Shown: positions 44,744 through 55,110 of the stretch, in pieces
How positions within the stretch are numbered: the first letter of the stretch is position 1
How the letters are laid out: every line of letters starts with the position of its first letter
Source: Strongylocentrotus purpuratus
Lineage: Eukaryota; Echinodermata; Echinoidea; Camarodonta; Strongylocentrotidae
Length of the DNA: 64,000 nt
Direction: 5' to 3'
Assembly (NCBI RefSeq): GCF_000002235.5
Contig: NW_022145609.1
Coordinates: 31,969,301 to 32,033,300, forward strand
Translations under genes and position numbers: made by a program
The notes under the pieces: generated by a model
Database searches by the model: none
The model's input: only the letters and a program-made list of their open reading frames with translations
Told to the model about the DNA's origin: nothing

Positions 44744-44966
44744 CGGTAACCGGGTAGCTCCCAGTGCTGGTGGTTTCCTCTGCAGAGATGTACAAAACGT
44801 ACGAAAAGTAGACAGCAATCGTCCCTATGCCATAGCATGCTGTGAGTGCAGAGATCCCAACGTGGGTTGGTTGGTCTCTTAAGATCTCCTCATGGCATTC
44901 GTAGATGGCTTGACCGATGTACCGAAAGGTGTCAATGAAAAATAGATTGACAGTTCGGGATAAGGC
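44744..44966 (-). CDS. CLCC1 copy B exon 6'
   Basis: Open, starting ALSRTVNLFFIDTFRYIGQA. It keeps a hydrophobic span (TACYGIGTIAVYFSYVLY). The basic stretch of the parent is shortened to SAEETTSTGSYPVT. The donor ACCG|GTAAGG is conserved but the frame reaches it in phase 1. Confidence 0.8.
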
Positions 44967-45020
44967 CTGCAAGAAAAAAAATATGGACTAGAAATAGCAG
45001 AATAGTTTTTAGCGAGCTTT

Positions 45021-46274
45021 AGATTCTGACACTGAACGACCTTCTACTACGTTTAAAGTGGCACTACTTCTGAAATAAGTCCACCCTCTGCCACCACGAC
45101 CTCCAGTTTGGAGGAACAACAACCAAGTACCAAGTACGACTGATGTCATTTTGAGGAACTGCGCATGCGCCATCTGCTTCTAGCATGTGAATTGACACAA
45201 CGGGAATCGGGCAAATTTAAGGCCTATCTTGAGGTGATCATAACGACTACGAGCTGGATACAAATGCTGAAGCCAGCCATCAGTCTACAGTATTTTTTGA
45301 GACTATAATTCAAGAAGATATATGTGACTACAGTTAAAACAACAGATACCTATGAATTTGATCAATCACATCACTTCAACCTTTTTAATTTTACTTTTTT
45401 AAAAGAATTGAGGAGTTTCCTGCACAGCTGACATTCGGCCAGCTGCATGGACGTAAAGATATCTACAATTCGATATGACGTAATAAAGAAAATTTGCCGC
45501 GTGAGACAAACGAATATCATTGCGCATGCGTTAAAAGAGAAGGTTGAGTTCTGGGAAGAGGTGAAAAATAATTTGTGAGCGAGCTCAAAAATGTTCTCGA
45601 AGAAAACGAAAACAGATAAATCCAGTATTATCCAGATAACAATCTAAAAACAAGTTTTGTTTCTCGAAATAAACAAATCTCTATGACGGTAGAAAAAGTG
45701 GACATTTCACGTAAATTTTGACTGCTCTGAGAAGTTACTTCTCAGTAAACCATGCGAAGAAGTGATATGACTGTGCATGCGAGAGGTGGGTTCTCATGTG
45801 AGCTCTTACGGAGACTCACGAAATAAAAGTTGTGAGCGTTATCATTCTTATTATGCAAGTGTGGAAGAACATCAGATAAGACTCTTTAAATGCCTTCATA
45901 TCCTAAATATGTCATGTAACATCGTAAAAATCCAGGGACGGATTTTTATGCCACGTGTTCGTGTAGTCCCATATACATCTTTCTGTGAAAAATGTTTGTA
46001 ACTTTACCAAGACTTGGCCAAATATCTTATCATTTTGATGATTCCAGAACCATGCAATACACACAAATACTTCAATGCTAGATGATCAACCTTTTCTGAT
46101 CGATTCCACAACATTTCTTTCACAATGCAATCGCATGACCATAACTCAACTTCATCTTTAAACATTGGCATCGCGTCGTGTGACAATCTAAAGCGCTATC
46201 AAGGAGGCCCAACGTGGATTCAACAATGAGCATAATGACGTCACTCGTAGTCGAGGTCATTCGATGTCAGAATC
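45021..46274. mobile_element. Inverted-repeat element in copy B with nested MITE
   Basis: AGATTCTGACACTGAACGACCT-type left end is matched by AGGTCATTCGATGTCAGAATCT-type right end, inverted. A TTAA-flanked MITE (45,533-46,167, inverted relative to 15,963-16,358) is inserted inside it. No transposase frame. It is absent from the CLCC1 copy A intron. Confidence 0.7.
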
Positions 46275-47274
46275 TTAATTGCAAAATGGTACCTCGAGAG
46301 CTAAATTACATTGCAAGTTTTACAAGCTCAGATTAAAAAAACATTTCAACAAAACTTAGATATAGACGAGTACAAATAATACAAAGTTAGATAGATTACA
46401 ACTCATTTACTACATATTCCATATTTTGCAAAAGATTTGAAGTTACAAATAGTATAAATTTGTCATTATTATTATTTTTTAAATTATTGACTTACTAATA
46501 GAAGCCATTGGATTTGAGGAAGTGAGGAATTTTAAATAGAAATCGAGGCCAATTCATTGAGTTTATGAGAAGTAGATACTGGTACTGAAAATTTGTTTGA
46601 TTTTGCAACAGAATATACTGCAAATTATATGCCTTTTCACAATGCTACTCGATTTAATTCAGCAGTCACACACAGTATATGAGGATTTATCATAGAAACA
46701 TAATTAAACAATACTGACAGAGAGAAAAGTGTCAGGGGAAGAACAATTTAAAGAGAGAGAGAGCGATAGGGAGATATAAATATTGAGAGAGAGAGAGAGT
46801 GTGAAGTTAGAAAAAAAGAAGAAGGAAGAAATGCAGAAGAGGAGAGATAGAGAAAGGGGGTGGCATGATAAGAATGGAACATATGGTACTGGGAAGACAT
46901 GGAGAAGAAGAATGATGAAGAAAGTACGACAACAAAGGGAAAGCGATTAGAAATTTTAGTGTAAATTTCAAAGTTTCCTTTACAGAGAAAATAGTAAAAT
47001 TTATCAAATATACATGACCAAGATCATAACAGAATAAAAGCGAAAAAAACTTTAAATACGTAAAGAGATATATACAATACATGGGAACATACATAACTAA
47101 GAGAGAATATGTGAATATGTGATTACATTGGGGATTGAAGTCATCTAAAATTCTTTTCTGATGAATAATTAGTTATTACCATATTCCGTTTATGAATAGT
47201 GCATGTCACATTATGTAGTATATGTACCACATATCTCTTACAAATACAATACTCTTGTAGATCAAGGTTGTCTG
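46275..47274. other. Copy B intron, gene-free
   Basis: Purine-rich GAGAGAGA tracts lie at 46,755-46,800, followed by AAGAAGAAGG-type sequence. Bases 47,110-47,275 align with 13,225-13,370 of CLCC1. Confidence 0.55.
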
Positions 47275-47598
47275 CATACCTGCCAACGTTTGAAAATAAG
47301 AATTTTGAATTTATAGCACGGTATGCCTTCGAAAATAAGAAATGCAGCGGCAGTGTAAACTGGCAATACGCACTCAATAAGTACAAAAAAGCGAATACAA
47401 ATTCGCTGCTTGCTTATGCAGCTATTCAGCGCACGCAATACATGAACTCTCAAATTGCCGTACATGATAAAACATGCTTAATTTTGCATTAGCAACAACA
47501 AAAAAAAAAAATCAAAAATTTGAATATACCGAATTTCAAGGTCCTTAAAATCCAGAAAATCTGAATTTCCGGATTATTCAGAAGGGTTGGCAGGTACG
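47275..47598. mobile_element. Miniature hAT relative (MITE)
   Basis: Starts CATACCTGCCAACG and ends GTTGGCAGGTACG, the same ends as the 4.4 kb hAT element. A short TGTCT repeat flanks it. The CLCC1 copy A intron at about 13,365 (AAAGGTTGTCCGTCTTTT) is the empty site, so it moved in after the gene duplication. It carries no transposase and probably depends on the full element. Confidence 0.8.
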
Positions 47599-48240
47599 TG
47601 TCTTTCTTTAAAGAAAAACAAGCTTATCACCATGTATGACATAAAACATTACATGGAGCAGGTTTTTTCAATTTCATTAATTTCCTTTTCATTTGCCTAT
47701 CTTTAGCAGCTTACATGCATGAACCATCCCAATCTACGAACCCCTTTTGAATTAATACTACCATTAAATAATAATATATGAGATTTGTAAATTGCCAAAT
47801 CCACTCAAAATCAAATGCTCAAGGCGCACAAGTGCAAAAATTGAAATCATGTAGAAGCATAGATGTGCATCTGCAAAGGAACAACAGGGGTAAGAAGTAA
47901 GAACATACAAAATAAAAGAGAATGAATAATTATGTGCCGTATCAAACAGATACATCTCTTGGGGGAAAGCGTTCCACAGCAAAGGCCCTGCATGAGCAAA
48001 GGTTTTCCTCCCTCACTTCGTATTGAAGATCAAGTATTCCAAGACAATTTCTCAGCCAAGTGCTAATCCCAGAGCATTTGAAAGCTGAGCATTGGGCAAC
48101 ATTTAAAAATCAATGTCACCAAAAGGCAGATCGATATCTGAAACGGTATGGACTATAGAGTCTATCCAGGGGGAAGGGTAAAATTGTCTGTTTATACCCC
48201 CTTATCCCCTGTAGAATCTGGGTAACTTTGGTAATGTAGA

Positions 48241-48427
48241 GGTGTTTTGTGGTCCAGTGGATAAGTCTCTGGACTGTGATCCACAATGTACAGGGTTTGA
48301 ATCCCTGTCATAGCACTAATGTCCTCTGGCAAGACATTATTTTAAATGAGTACCCAGCAGGAATTAATAAATTCCTTAAAATGCTCAAGTGCTGTAAAAA
48401 AGGCAGCCATCATCATCATCATTATTT
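48241..48427 (+). repeat. tRNA-derived SINE next to exon 5'
   Basis: GGTGTTTTGTGGTCCAGTGG is the A-box region and GGGTTTGAATCC the B-box region, followed by CACTAATGTCCTCTGGCAAG and a shortened body. It occupies the position and orientation of the SINE at 14,191-14,446 in CLCC1. Confidence 0.85.
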
Positions 48428-48441
48428 TAATATTGACCTAC

Positions 48442-48594
48442 CCTGATCAGAGGGATCCTATAGTACTCAAAGCACTCATCTGTGCGGATGGACGTCATGG
48501 AACTAAACCATTCCTGCAAGGCCTGCACCCAGGTCATCTTGTGTGGCATGCAGTTGGCCGGGATTATTAGGTTTAATGCATGGTTGTTTTCTTC
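48442..48594 (-). CDS. CLCC1 copy B exon 5'
   Basis: Open. IPANCMPHKMTWVQALQEWF is identical to the parent, followed by SSMTSIRTDECFEYYRIPLIR. Nine residues of the parent (around YQVDPLFD) are gone, in frame. Start of the exon reads EENNHALNL instead of EETIKRYRN. Confidence 0.88.
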
Positions 48595-48709
48595 CTGGGA
48601 TTCAAGGAGAAAACAAATAATAATGAAGATGATGATGATGATAATAACAACAACAACAACAATAATAAAAATAGCAATGGTCATGAGTTTGAACCATAGC
48701 ATGACACTT

Positions 48710-48741
<32 letters not shown>

Positions 48742-49111
48742 TTGGGTTTTTACAGAAGTGTATCAATGAATCGGATATGATTAGGGGACGTGACTCAGTT
48801 TCGAACCTGCTTCCTCGGCTGAACTAGTTTGTAACTTCCATTTTTAGCTGGATTACAGGCGCACGCCACAACTTATGCTCTCTCAACTGTGGGGTTAAGA
48901 GCATACCCCCCAAAAGTCAAAGCGGTTAGGTAAGCATACATGTGCGCACATGTGAAATAGTGATGGGCTGATATATCATATTGAGTGTACACTGCAAAGT
49001 GCAGAATCTTCATTGAATATAATCACTAACGTTACACCACACTAAATGCTTTGGTTCAGTTAACTGTAAGGTGATACATAAACAACAATTATCATGATTG
49101 TGATTACTAAC
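48595..49111. other. Copy B intron 4, with (GT)n
   Basis: (GT)n at 48,715-48,740 and ATG/ACA simple repeats at 48,618-48,668. Bases 48,865-49,040 match CLCC1 intron 4. No gene. Confidence 0.6.
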
Positions 49112-49243
49112 CTGGTAGAAATAAATCCAATTCCACACGAAAATGAAGACTACGATGACAGCTAGGGAGCGTCGATTGAAGAATATGTCTGATGACATGC
49201 CTACACGAAACACAATGCTTGGAACTATGACAATGATCGCAAG
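49112..49243 (-). CDS. CLCC1 copy B exon 4'
   Basis: Open, 44 codons against 48. It reads LAIIVIVPSIVFRVGMSSDI, then FFNRRSLAVIVVF, and ends WNWIYFYQ. Hydrophobicity of both membrane segments is kept while many residues changed, a hint of past selection after duplication. Confidence 0.85.
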
Positions 49244-50012
49244 CTGCAATGAAGGATGAAGAAAAAGAGAAGTGTGATTAAATGAATCATACTTTTATGT
49301 TTTAAATTTAATATAGACACAGAGAACCGTCAGTAAAGCTTCTGCATGTCAAACCAAAGATAAGTGAATGACTGAAGCCTGCAATATTTGTTAATTACCC
49401 CATTCCCGTTTCATAGACGTCAGTAGAGTTGAAGTGAATAACACCCTGTCCCTCAGATAGGATGTTAAATGAAAGCCCCCGTGTGGAGGCGAGTCACTAT
49501 CTTTGCACATTAAAAACCCACTGCACTGTTTTAATGGGTGTAGGAGAGAACATGGGTGTATAGTGGTCCACCTGCACATCGAGTTACATCGAGAGGAGAG
49601 ACCCAAGGGACAGGCACAAAAGGGCAATCCAATCTTGTAATAATTAGGTTTACTTGTATGAAAGCAGAAAAATATGAGAAACAGAAAGGCAGAAGTTTGA
49701 AATAAATCGTACCAATAATAACAGTAACCTAAAACTCTGCATACAGAACCAAGTTCAGACTTGGGTTCCATGCAAGCATGCATGTACAAGTGCATAAACT
49801 AGTCTACTCGAGTCACTCTTATGTATGTTGAGAGTGCATCTAAACTTGCAATATTTGATAGAAAATTATATGAGAAGCTCATACTAAAAATATAGTACGC
49901 CAACATTAAACTCCCAACATTTTTGGGGGAGGGTATACTTTAACTTCATGTTTAAAAATCTTACTAATATGCCACACCTGTAAGTGAGTGGAAATGAATT
50001 GGTTAGGCTTAC

Positions 50013-50087
50013 CAGAATAACTGCAGGCGACTTCAGCAGGTTGACCTGTTCGCCGAGGCACTTGGTGATACCGGTCTGGTTAAAATA
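50013..50087 (-). pseudogene. CLCC1 copy B exon 3', last third only
   Basis: Reads YFNQTGITKCLGEQVNLL and KSPAVIL up to a conserved donor. Sequence before 50,087 is replaced by an insertion that begins AGAGCGGAAC (50,088-50,465). The first 49 codons of the parental exon are not seen further on. Confidence 0.85.
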
Positions 50088-50465
50088 GAGCGGAACACGA
50101 GGTTACATGAGCAAAACTAGGTTGGGTATATGATACAAAGCACACATAAATAATAAGAGTGGAACTAGAGGTCAGGTCTGTGAACTCAAGCACACTTAAA
50201 TAATATTAAAAAGCGAAACAGGTTGCATGAACAGAACTAGAGGTCGGGTATTTGATATAAAGCACATGTAATAACAAGAGCGAAACCAGAGGTTGCATGA
50301 GCAAAACTAGAGGTTGGTTTTGTGAATATTAACAGCTGACCTAGGGGTATTCGGTTGCACATGCATTATGTCGAGTTTGTATCATGCACGCTATCCAATG
50401 AATATGCATCAAGCGTGACGTCTCCTCGACTCCGCCACGCCCCTGACTTTTAGTTCCGCTCAACG
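50088..50465. mobile_element. Insertion in exon 3' with 60-65 bp tandem repeat
   Basis: Bounded by GAGCGGAAC and GTTCCGCTC, inverted. The left two-thirds repeats AGGTTGCATGAGCAAAACTA with TGATATAAAGCACA-like spacers four times. It has removed or displaced most of exon 3'. Confidence 0.6.
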
Positions 50466-50910
50466 TAAGCTATCCTTGTTTTCACTCTACTTTCAGACTA
50501 ACTTTTTTCCATCTCAGACGCATAAAAAGGCACTAAACATCAACAAACATATAGGCCTATGGTCTACAACAACATCAAAAGACAAAAATAATCCCTGGTA
50601 TGCATGCCTTTTTTGTATTTCATTGCTGAAAACTTGTTAATTTTAAGCCCTTTTGATGGTGCACATTATTTTTTCATCGTCATAATAAAAAAATGGTGAC
50701 TCGCATGTTCTGCCTCTACATTTAGACCAATTTTTAACAGCACTAAAATAGCTTTAAACATTGGACTACAACTGCTACAAATGAGAGAATTATCCAAGAA
50801 ACAAGTTATTTTGGTGTCACAGTTCTCAAAATTTGTCAAAGTTTGGCAATTTTTGAGCCAATATCTGGAGCAATCTGGATCATCTGATCCAATCATAGCT
50901 CTCAACTTAC

Positions 50911-51005
50911 AGTGAGAGCACCAACGTATGGAGAAAACTGCGGATAGAGGCAGACGAAGAGCACACAGACAATCACGGCAGCACATGCACGACCTGCGTA
51001 AGTAT
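50911..51005 (-). pseudogene. CLCC1 copy B exon 1' remnant
   Basis: The acceptor CTTGTCAG at 51,006 and the sequence GTGCTCTTCGTCTGCCTCTA align with CLCC1 exon 1. The parental ATG region is missing and the exon ends early at CTCACT|GTAAGT. Confidence 0.75.
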
Positions 51006-51464
51006 CTGACAAGAAAAATATTAGGAGGGAAACAGATATTATCATTATTCAAAATCTATTATCATTATTCAATATCTAGACTATATCCAATATTTAAAGT
51101 TCTCGATACCAGGTTTTCAACGGTAGTATACTTGTCTTCTATTACAAGAGCTGAGATAGCTTGGATCAACGAAAGAGGTGCGCGAGTATTCACTAGCTGC
51201 ACTTGGTTTTTCTTGACTAGGTTTGCATGCAATAACCCCTAGCAAGAACAGGAAAAATAGACCCTATAAAATACTGTAACTCTGCAATTATGTCTACAAT
51301 CTGGCAAGTGCACTAGAGATCTATATATGCAATATATATTTTCTTCATACCGACCTATCTAATTGGAGTTATTAAAATGGGTTCCGGAGGGTGCATACTT
51401 TCGGGCCATAGCATAATGTAAAATATGACATTGATTTCAATATCATATTTTATATCATCATCTC

Positions 51465-51774
51465 AGAGATGCCAAGTTCAAAGATCAACTATGGGTGACA
51501 TTTTAATGACTCGGTGCGGGGACGGGGGTAAAGCGTACGTTTGGAAATTGCGTGTGACGCGACGTGATAGCCGGCCTGCATGCTACATACTTGCATGCGA
51601 TAAAGGTACACAAACCCTGCGAGGAGCTAGCCGAGGCCTCGATCGAGGCGGTCGGCCAGTACGTAGTCTAGCAATTACTACCTTTTTTTTCCCAGTCTGG
51701 CCCTGATGCGTGACAGCGTCTTCAGACCCTTGATGTGCGACGTCACGCATAATGCGTAACACTTGGTAGCTCTG
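51465..51774. mobile_element. MITE, CAGAGATGCCAAG family, forward copy
   Basis: Starts CAGAGATGCCAAGTTCAAAG and ends ACACTTGGTAGCTCTG. It contains GAGGCGGTCGGCCAGTACGT and a T-run. It forms an inverted pair with 52,061-52,383, and the 142-bp element at 18,979-19,120 is a short relative. Confidence 0.8.
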
Positions 51775-52060
51775 TCATCCAGCCCTTAAGGCTACATAAA
51801 CCATACAGGCACACTGCCACTATGGGAGAATATTTCCTCATGAAAAAGTTACTCTTTTGACCATCTATACTTTCATTTTGATAAGTTTTTGTTTTGGCTT
51901 TCACGATTATGCCATCCTTTTTCAGTTTCCCATCCTCTGCAAGATGATGGCTGCAGCTGGGGAAGATTAACAATTGACACAGCAATGTCGCGTGGTGCAC
52001 TCAACTGCCTTGAACTGGGTACAAAACGCCCAATACCTCAGGCTCAGCTAGATGAACAAC

Positions 52061-52383
52061 AGAGCTACCAATTCACGCATGGAGGGTTTGAAAACGCTGT
52101 CACGCATGGCAACCATTTAAGTTATGCATCAGGGCCAGACTGGGAAAAAAAAGGTAGTAATTGTTAGACTACGTAGTACGTACTGGCCGACCGCCTCGAG
52201 GTCTCGGCTAGGGTTTGTGTACGTACATGTACATTGCATGCAGGCTGACTATTACGTCTTAATATATATATATATATATATTACCGGTAAGTACAATATA
52301 CGCTCTAGGTTTGCTATACCCTTGCCAGCGCAACGAGTCATGAAAATGTCACGCATAGCTGATCTTTGAACCTGACATCTCTG
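52061..52383. mobile_element. MITE, CAGAGATGCCAAG family, inverted copy
   Basis: Reverse complement of 51,465-51,774 over nearly its whole length (GCATCAGGGCCAGACTGGGA, CGTACTGGCCGACCGCCTCG). It has a (TA)n at 52,262-52,280 that the forward copy lacks. The 286 bp between the two copies appear unique. Confidence 0.8.
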
Positions 52384-52629
52384 GAACAATAATTGGGCAA
52401 TAACATTACATTTACAGTCAGTCCGCAGCCAAGCCTACTCCCAAAAATGTAACAGTAGAAAATAACAATCAAAACAACCAACAGAGGCTTGCAGTTATAC
52501 GCCATCGGTATACCGATACTCTCATGCCAAATTTAGAATAATGTATAAATCATGGAGGATAATTCGAGAGAGCGTAGCACTGAGCTTGCACGGACAGGTG
52601 GGGTCAAAGCCCCTGCAGTGGACCAGCGC

Positions 52630-53290
52630 CAAGCCCCCCCCCCCCCCCCCCCACTCCGGAAATGGACAGACCGCATTTATGTTCCCCAAATCTCCGGTAA
52701 AGGGGTACTTTTCACCAACAAAGTCTCGCTCATAATACACAAAAAAATTGGCCTGTAATGACCTTACACACCGGACTTAGGAGGGTGCTTTCAAAGGGAA
52801 GGGAACATGGTACTTGTTACCCTAAATAACACCGATTTGGGGAGGCAGCGCGCCCTGGACATTTGAAGCACCAGGGTTTCTGCAATTTCATAAGCTATTT
52901 CTACTGTAGACAGAAAGCTTCAGTCTCTGATATCGACACTTAATTGTTCCAGAGACTGCATCTGGCTCGAGTATCTTTAAAGAGACTGAAGTATAGGCCT
53001 AGGCCCTACATCCTATGGGGTAGCTAGTAAGTGGAAGAAATGGGTCAGGGAAAGGGTGGACCGACAACTTGCTTTATATAAGGGGTACCGCCCCCCCCCC
53101 ACTCCGGGGTCGAAGGGACCGCATGCGTGTTCCCAAAATGTCCGGTAAAGGGGTACTTTTCACGCACAAAAATCCGGCCCGTATTGACTTTACACACCGG
53201 ACTTAGGTCTAGATCTAGGGTTTTTTTTTTCAAAAGGAGTAAACATGCATAGATTACGCATAACCTACCCTAAATAACACTGAGTGGGGG
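52630..53290. repeat. Two copies of the TTTACACACCGGACTT repeat
   Basis: Each copy runs from a C-run with CACTCCGG, through TCCGGTAAAGGGGTACTTTT and a TTACACACCGGACTTAGG block, to CCCTAAATAACACYGA. Positions are about 52,630-52,850 and 53,085-53,290. A third, diverged copy lies at 33,985-34,150. Confidence 0.75.
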
Positions 53291-53355
53291 GCCGGGGGGT
53301 ACCGTCTGTGTATGGGGAAGGATAACAAAATTTGTCAATCTTACTAACTTACTAA

Positions 53356-53893
53356 AGCCTCGGTTACAAATGCCATTACGAACTGCTATGATTAATGCCG
53401 AACGAACGGTTTTCAGTAAATGGAAATTTGGGAAGACAATGGAAAAACGGAGATTCGTACGAAATTATCGTTCGTACGAACCTTTGTGACCGTAGCAAGC
53501 TGTGCTTAAAATTATATGAAAAGTAAAGTATCAGTAAATTGAGACAGAAATAACAGAAATAACAGAAATAACTGTCTGTCTGTCTGTCTGTCTGTCTGGT
53601 AGACCTCTAGATCTACTAACTTAGAGTTAGACTAGAATCTTTATTTAGATCTAGATCTACTATCTAGTATCTGTAATAGTCTAGGGCCTACTTTATTGTA
53701 ATTTGTATTGGCTAAAACGAATCTCCCTGTTTTTCCATTGTCTTCCCGAATTTCGATTGTCTGAAAAAGATTCGTAGGGCGTTGGTAGCAGTTCGTGTTC
53801 GTAATGGCATTTGTAATGGCATTTGTAAAGGCAAAGCGCTTAGCCTAGAGACATTTGTATTATGCGCTAGACTGTGACCGAGCCTCCGAGGCT
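53356..53893. mobile_element. Inverted-repeat element, AGCCTCGGTTACAAATGCC ends
   Basis: Left AGCCTCGGTTACAAATGCC and ATGGAAAAACGGAGATTCGT are inverted at the right as ACGAATCTCCCTGTTTTTCC and CACTGTGACC-like ends (about 53,700-53,893). A (CTGT)n microsatellite lies at 53,570-53,598 in the loop. Confidence 0.65.
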
Positions 53894-54099
53894 TAGCCTT
53901 AAGATCGTTCAACAACCGACGGTATAACTTCACTACCTGGCCCGGTGAAATAGTTCATCCAACTCCAAGTTGATAACCTAGTCGAACGTCCATTGCCATC
54001 GGCATGACGTCGGATGTGATTGTCGGCCATGTTTCACTGAAGCTTGAAAATGGCTTGAAAATGGCGCGAAAATGGCACGCTCGGGAAATGGATCTCGGA

Positions 54100-54315
54100 A
54101 CTAAACACTAGCTGTGTGGCTTCGCCCGCCTATGGCAAGCCCTTTGTGTACAAACTAGATAAACTCAGTTTATCAACAGTTAAACTTGATTCATCAGAAA
54201 AACTCAGTTTATCAGTTGATAAACTGAGTTTATCATTGATAAACAGTTTTTCTGATAAACTGAGTTTATCTGAGAAAAACAGATTTATCAGAAAAACTGA
54301 GTTTATCGGAATTAG
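54100..54315. repeat. Palindromic cluster, GATAAACTGAGTTTATC
   Basis: After a leader (TATGGCAAGCCCTTTGTGTA), about eight variants of GATAAACTGAGTTTATC and CAGAAAAACTGAGTTTATC follow in alternating orientation. Each can form a small hairpin. The leader and the motif recur inverted at 59,420-59,575. Confidence 0.8.
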
Positions 54316-55110
54316 AAAAGCAGCTATTCAAACCATGTCAGTAGTGGGCGCTAAGCCTTTGACTGACGTGCAATGCACATAGCATGCACAAAATATCTCG
54401 CTAGAGCCTACTCACTGTGTGACCGATTCCTATATATACAATAACCCCTTCAAACTTTTTTGGCGGGTATATACATGTAATGAAGTGATTTCCCTGACAA
54501 ATATGCATCAGTACCCAGTTGTTTATATGTACTTAAACAAACACCAGGAAATCAAGTGCATGTCCACCAATTATCTTTATATCCCAAATACGTAGGCCCG
54601 ATGGGGCCCGATGTCACTTGGTTGAAACAATTAAATACTGGTGGGCCAGCTCAATTATCTGAATGGGCCATGTCTATACTCAGCCAGAGACTACAAGCCT
54701 TTTAGAGGGAAAATAATGTTGTCTTTCTGTTAAAAGACAGTACATACGTACATATATGTAAATGAGTCAATATTTTTTACATTTTGAGGACAAGCAACTT
54801 CAGTGACTGATATGTGAGTATATAGTCTCTTTATTCAACCCAATTATTCAGCTTGAGCTTTCTATGTTACTGATTTTCATGTCTTGCAAGCAATTCGGAG
54901 GTACATTTGTTGGTCCAACTTGATCGACGTTCTTTGATTCAGTCATGTTATGAATTCTTATTTCTTTGTGACCAATGAAATAATTCAGATTCAGATTCAA
55001 ATATTTGCTGAATCACATGAAGCAAATTAAAAATCAAATGTTGATTTTCAATACTGCAGTCTGGGATGGTCATTTTCTTTTCATGTGGGAAAGAAAAACA
55101 GTGAAGACTC
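54316..55110 (-). other. 3' flank of the helical-protein gene
   Basis: AT-rich with no repeat recognised. An AATAAA lies on the minus strand at 54,835-54,830, 276 bases past the stop codon of the 55,111 gene, so much of this may be its 3' UTR. Confidence 0.45.

Larger units (their letters stand above)
43712..51005 (-). pseudogene. Decaying tandem copy of CLCC1 (copy B)
   Basis: Six exon equivalents lie in order on the minus strand: 1' 51,005-50,911; partial 3' 50,087-50,013; 4' 49,243-49,112; 5' 48,594-48,442; 6' 44,966-44,744; and a short last exon 43,806-43,712. No exon 2 is visible. Exon 1' keeps the signal-like VCVLFVCLYPQFSPYVGALT but no in-frame ATG. Exon 3' keeps only its last 25 codons. 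Exons 4'-6' are open and in phase; 5' lacks nine codons of the parent (after ECFEYYRI). Exon 6' ends in phase 1 rather than 0, and the next exon, in that phase, reads GFPNDIRSMSPPTKGNVG and stops after 31 codons. The long C-tail is absent. Most likely a pseudogene, though a truncated product cannot be excluded. Confidence 0.8.
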
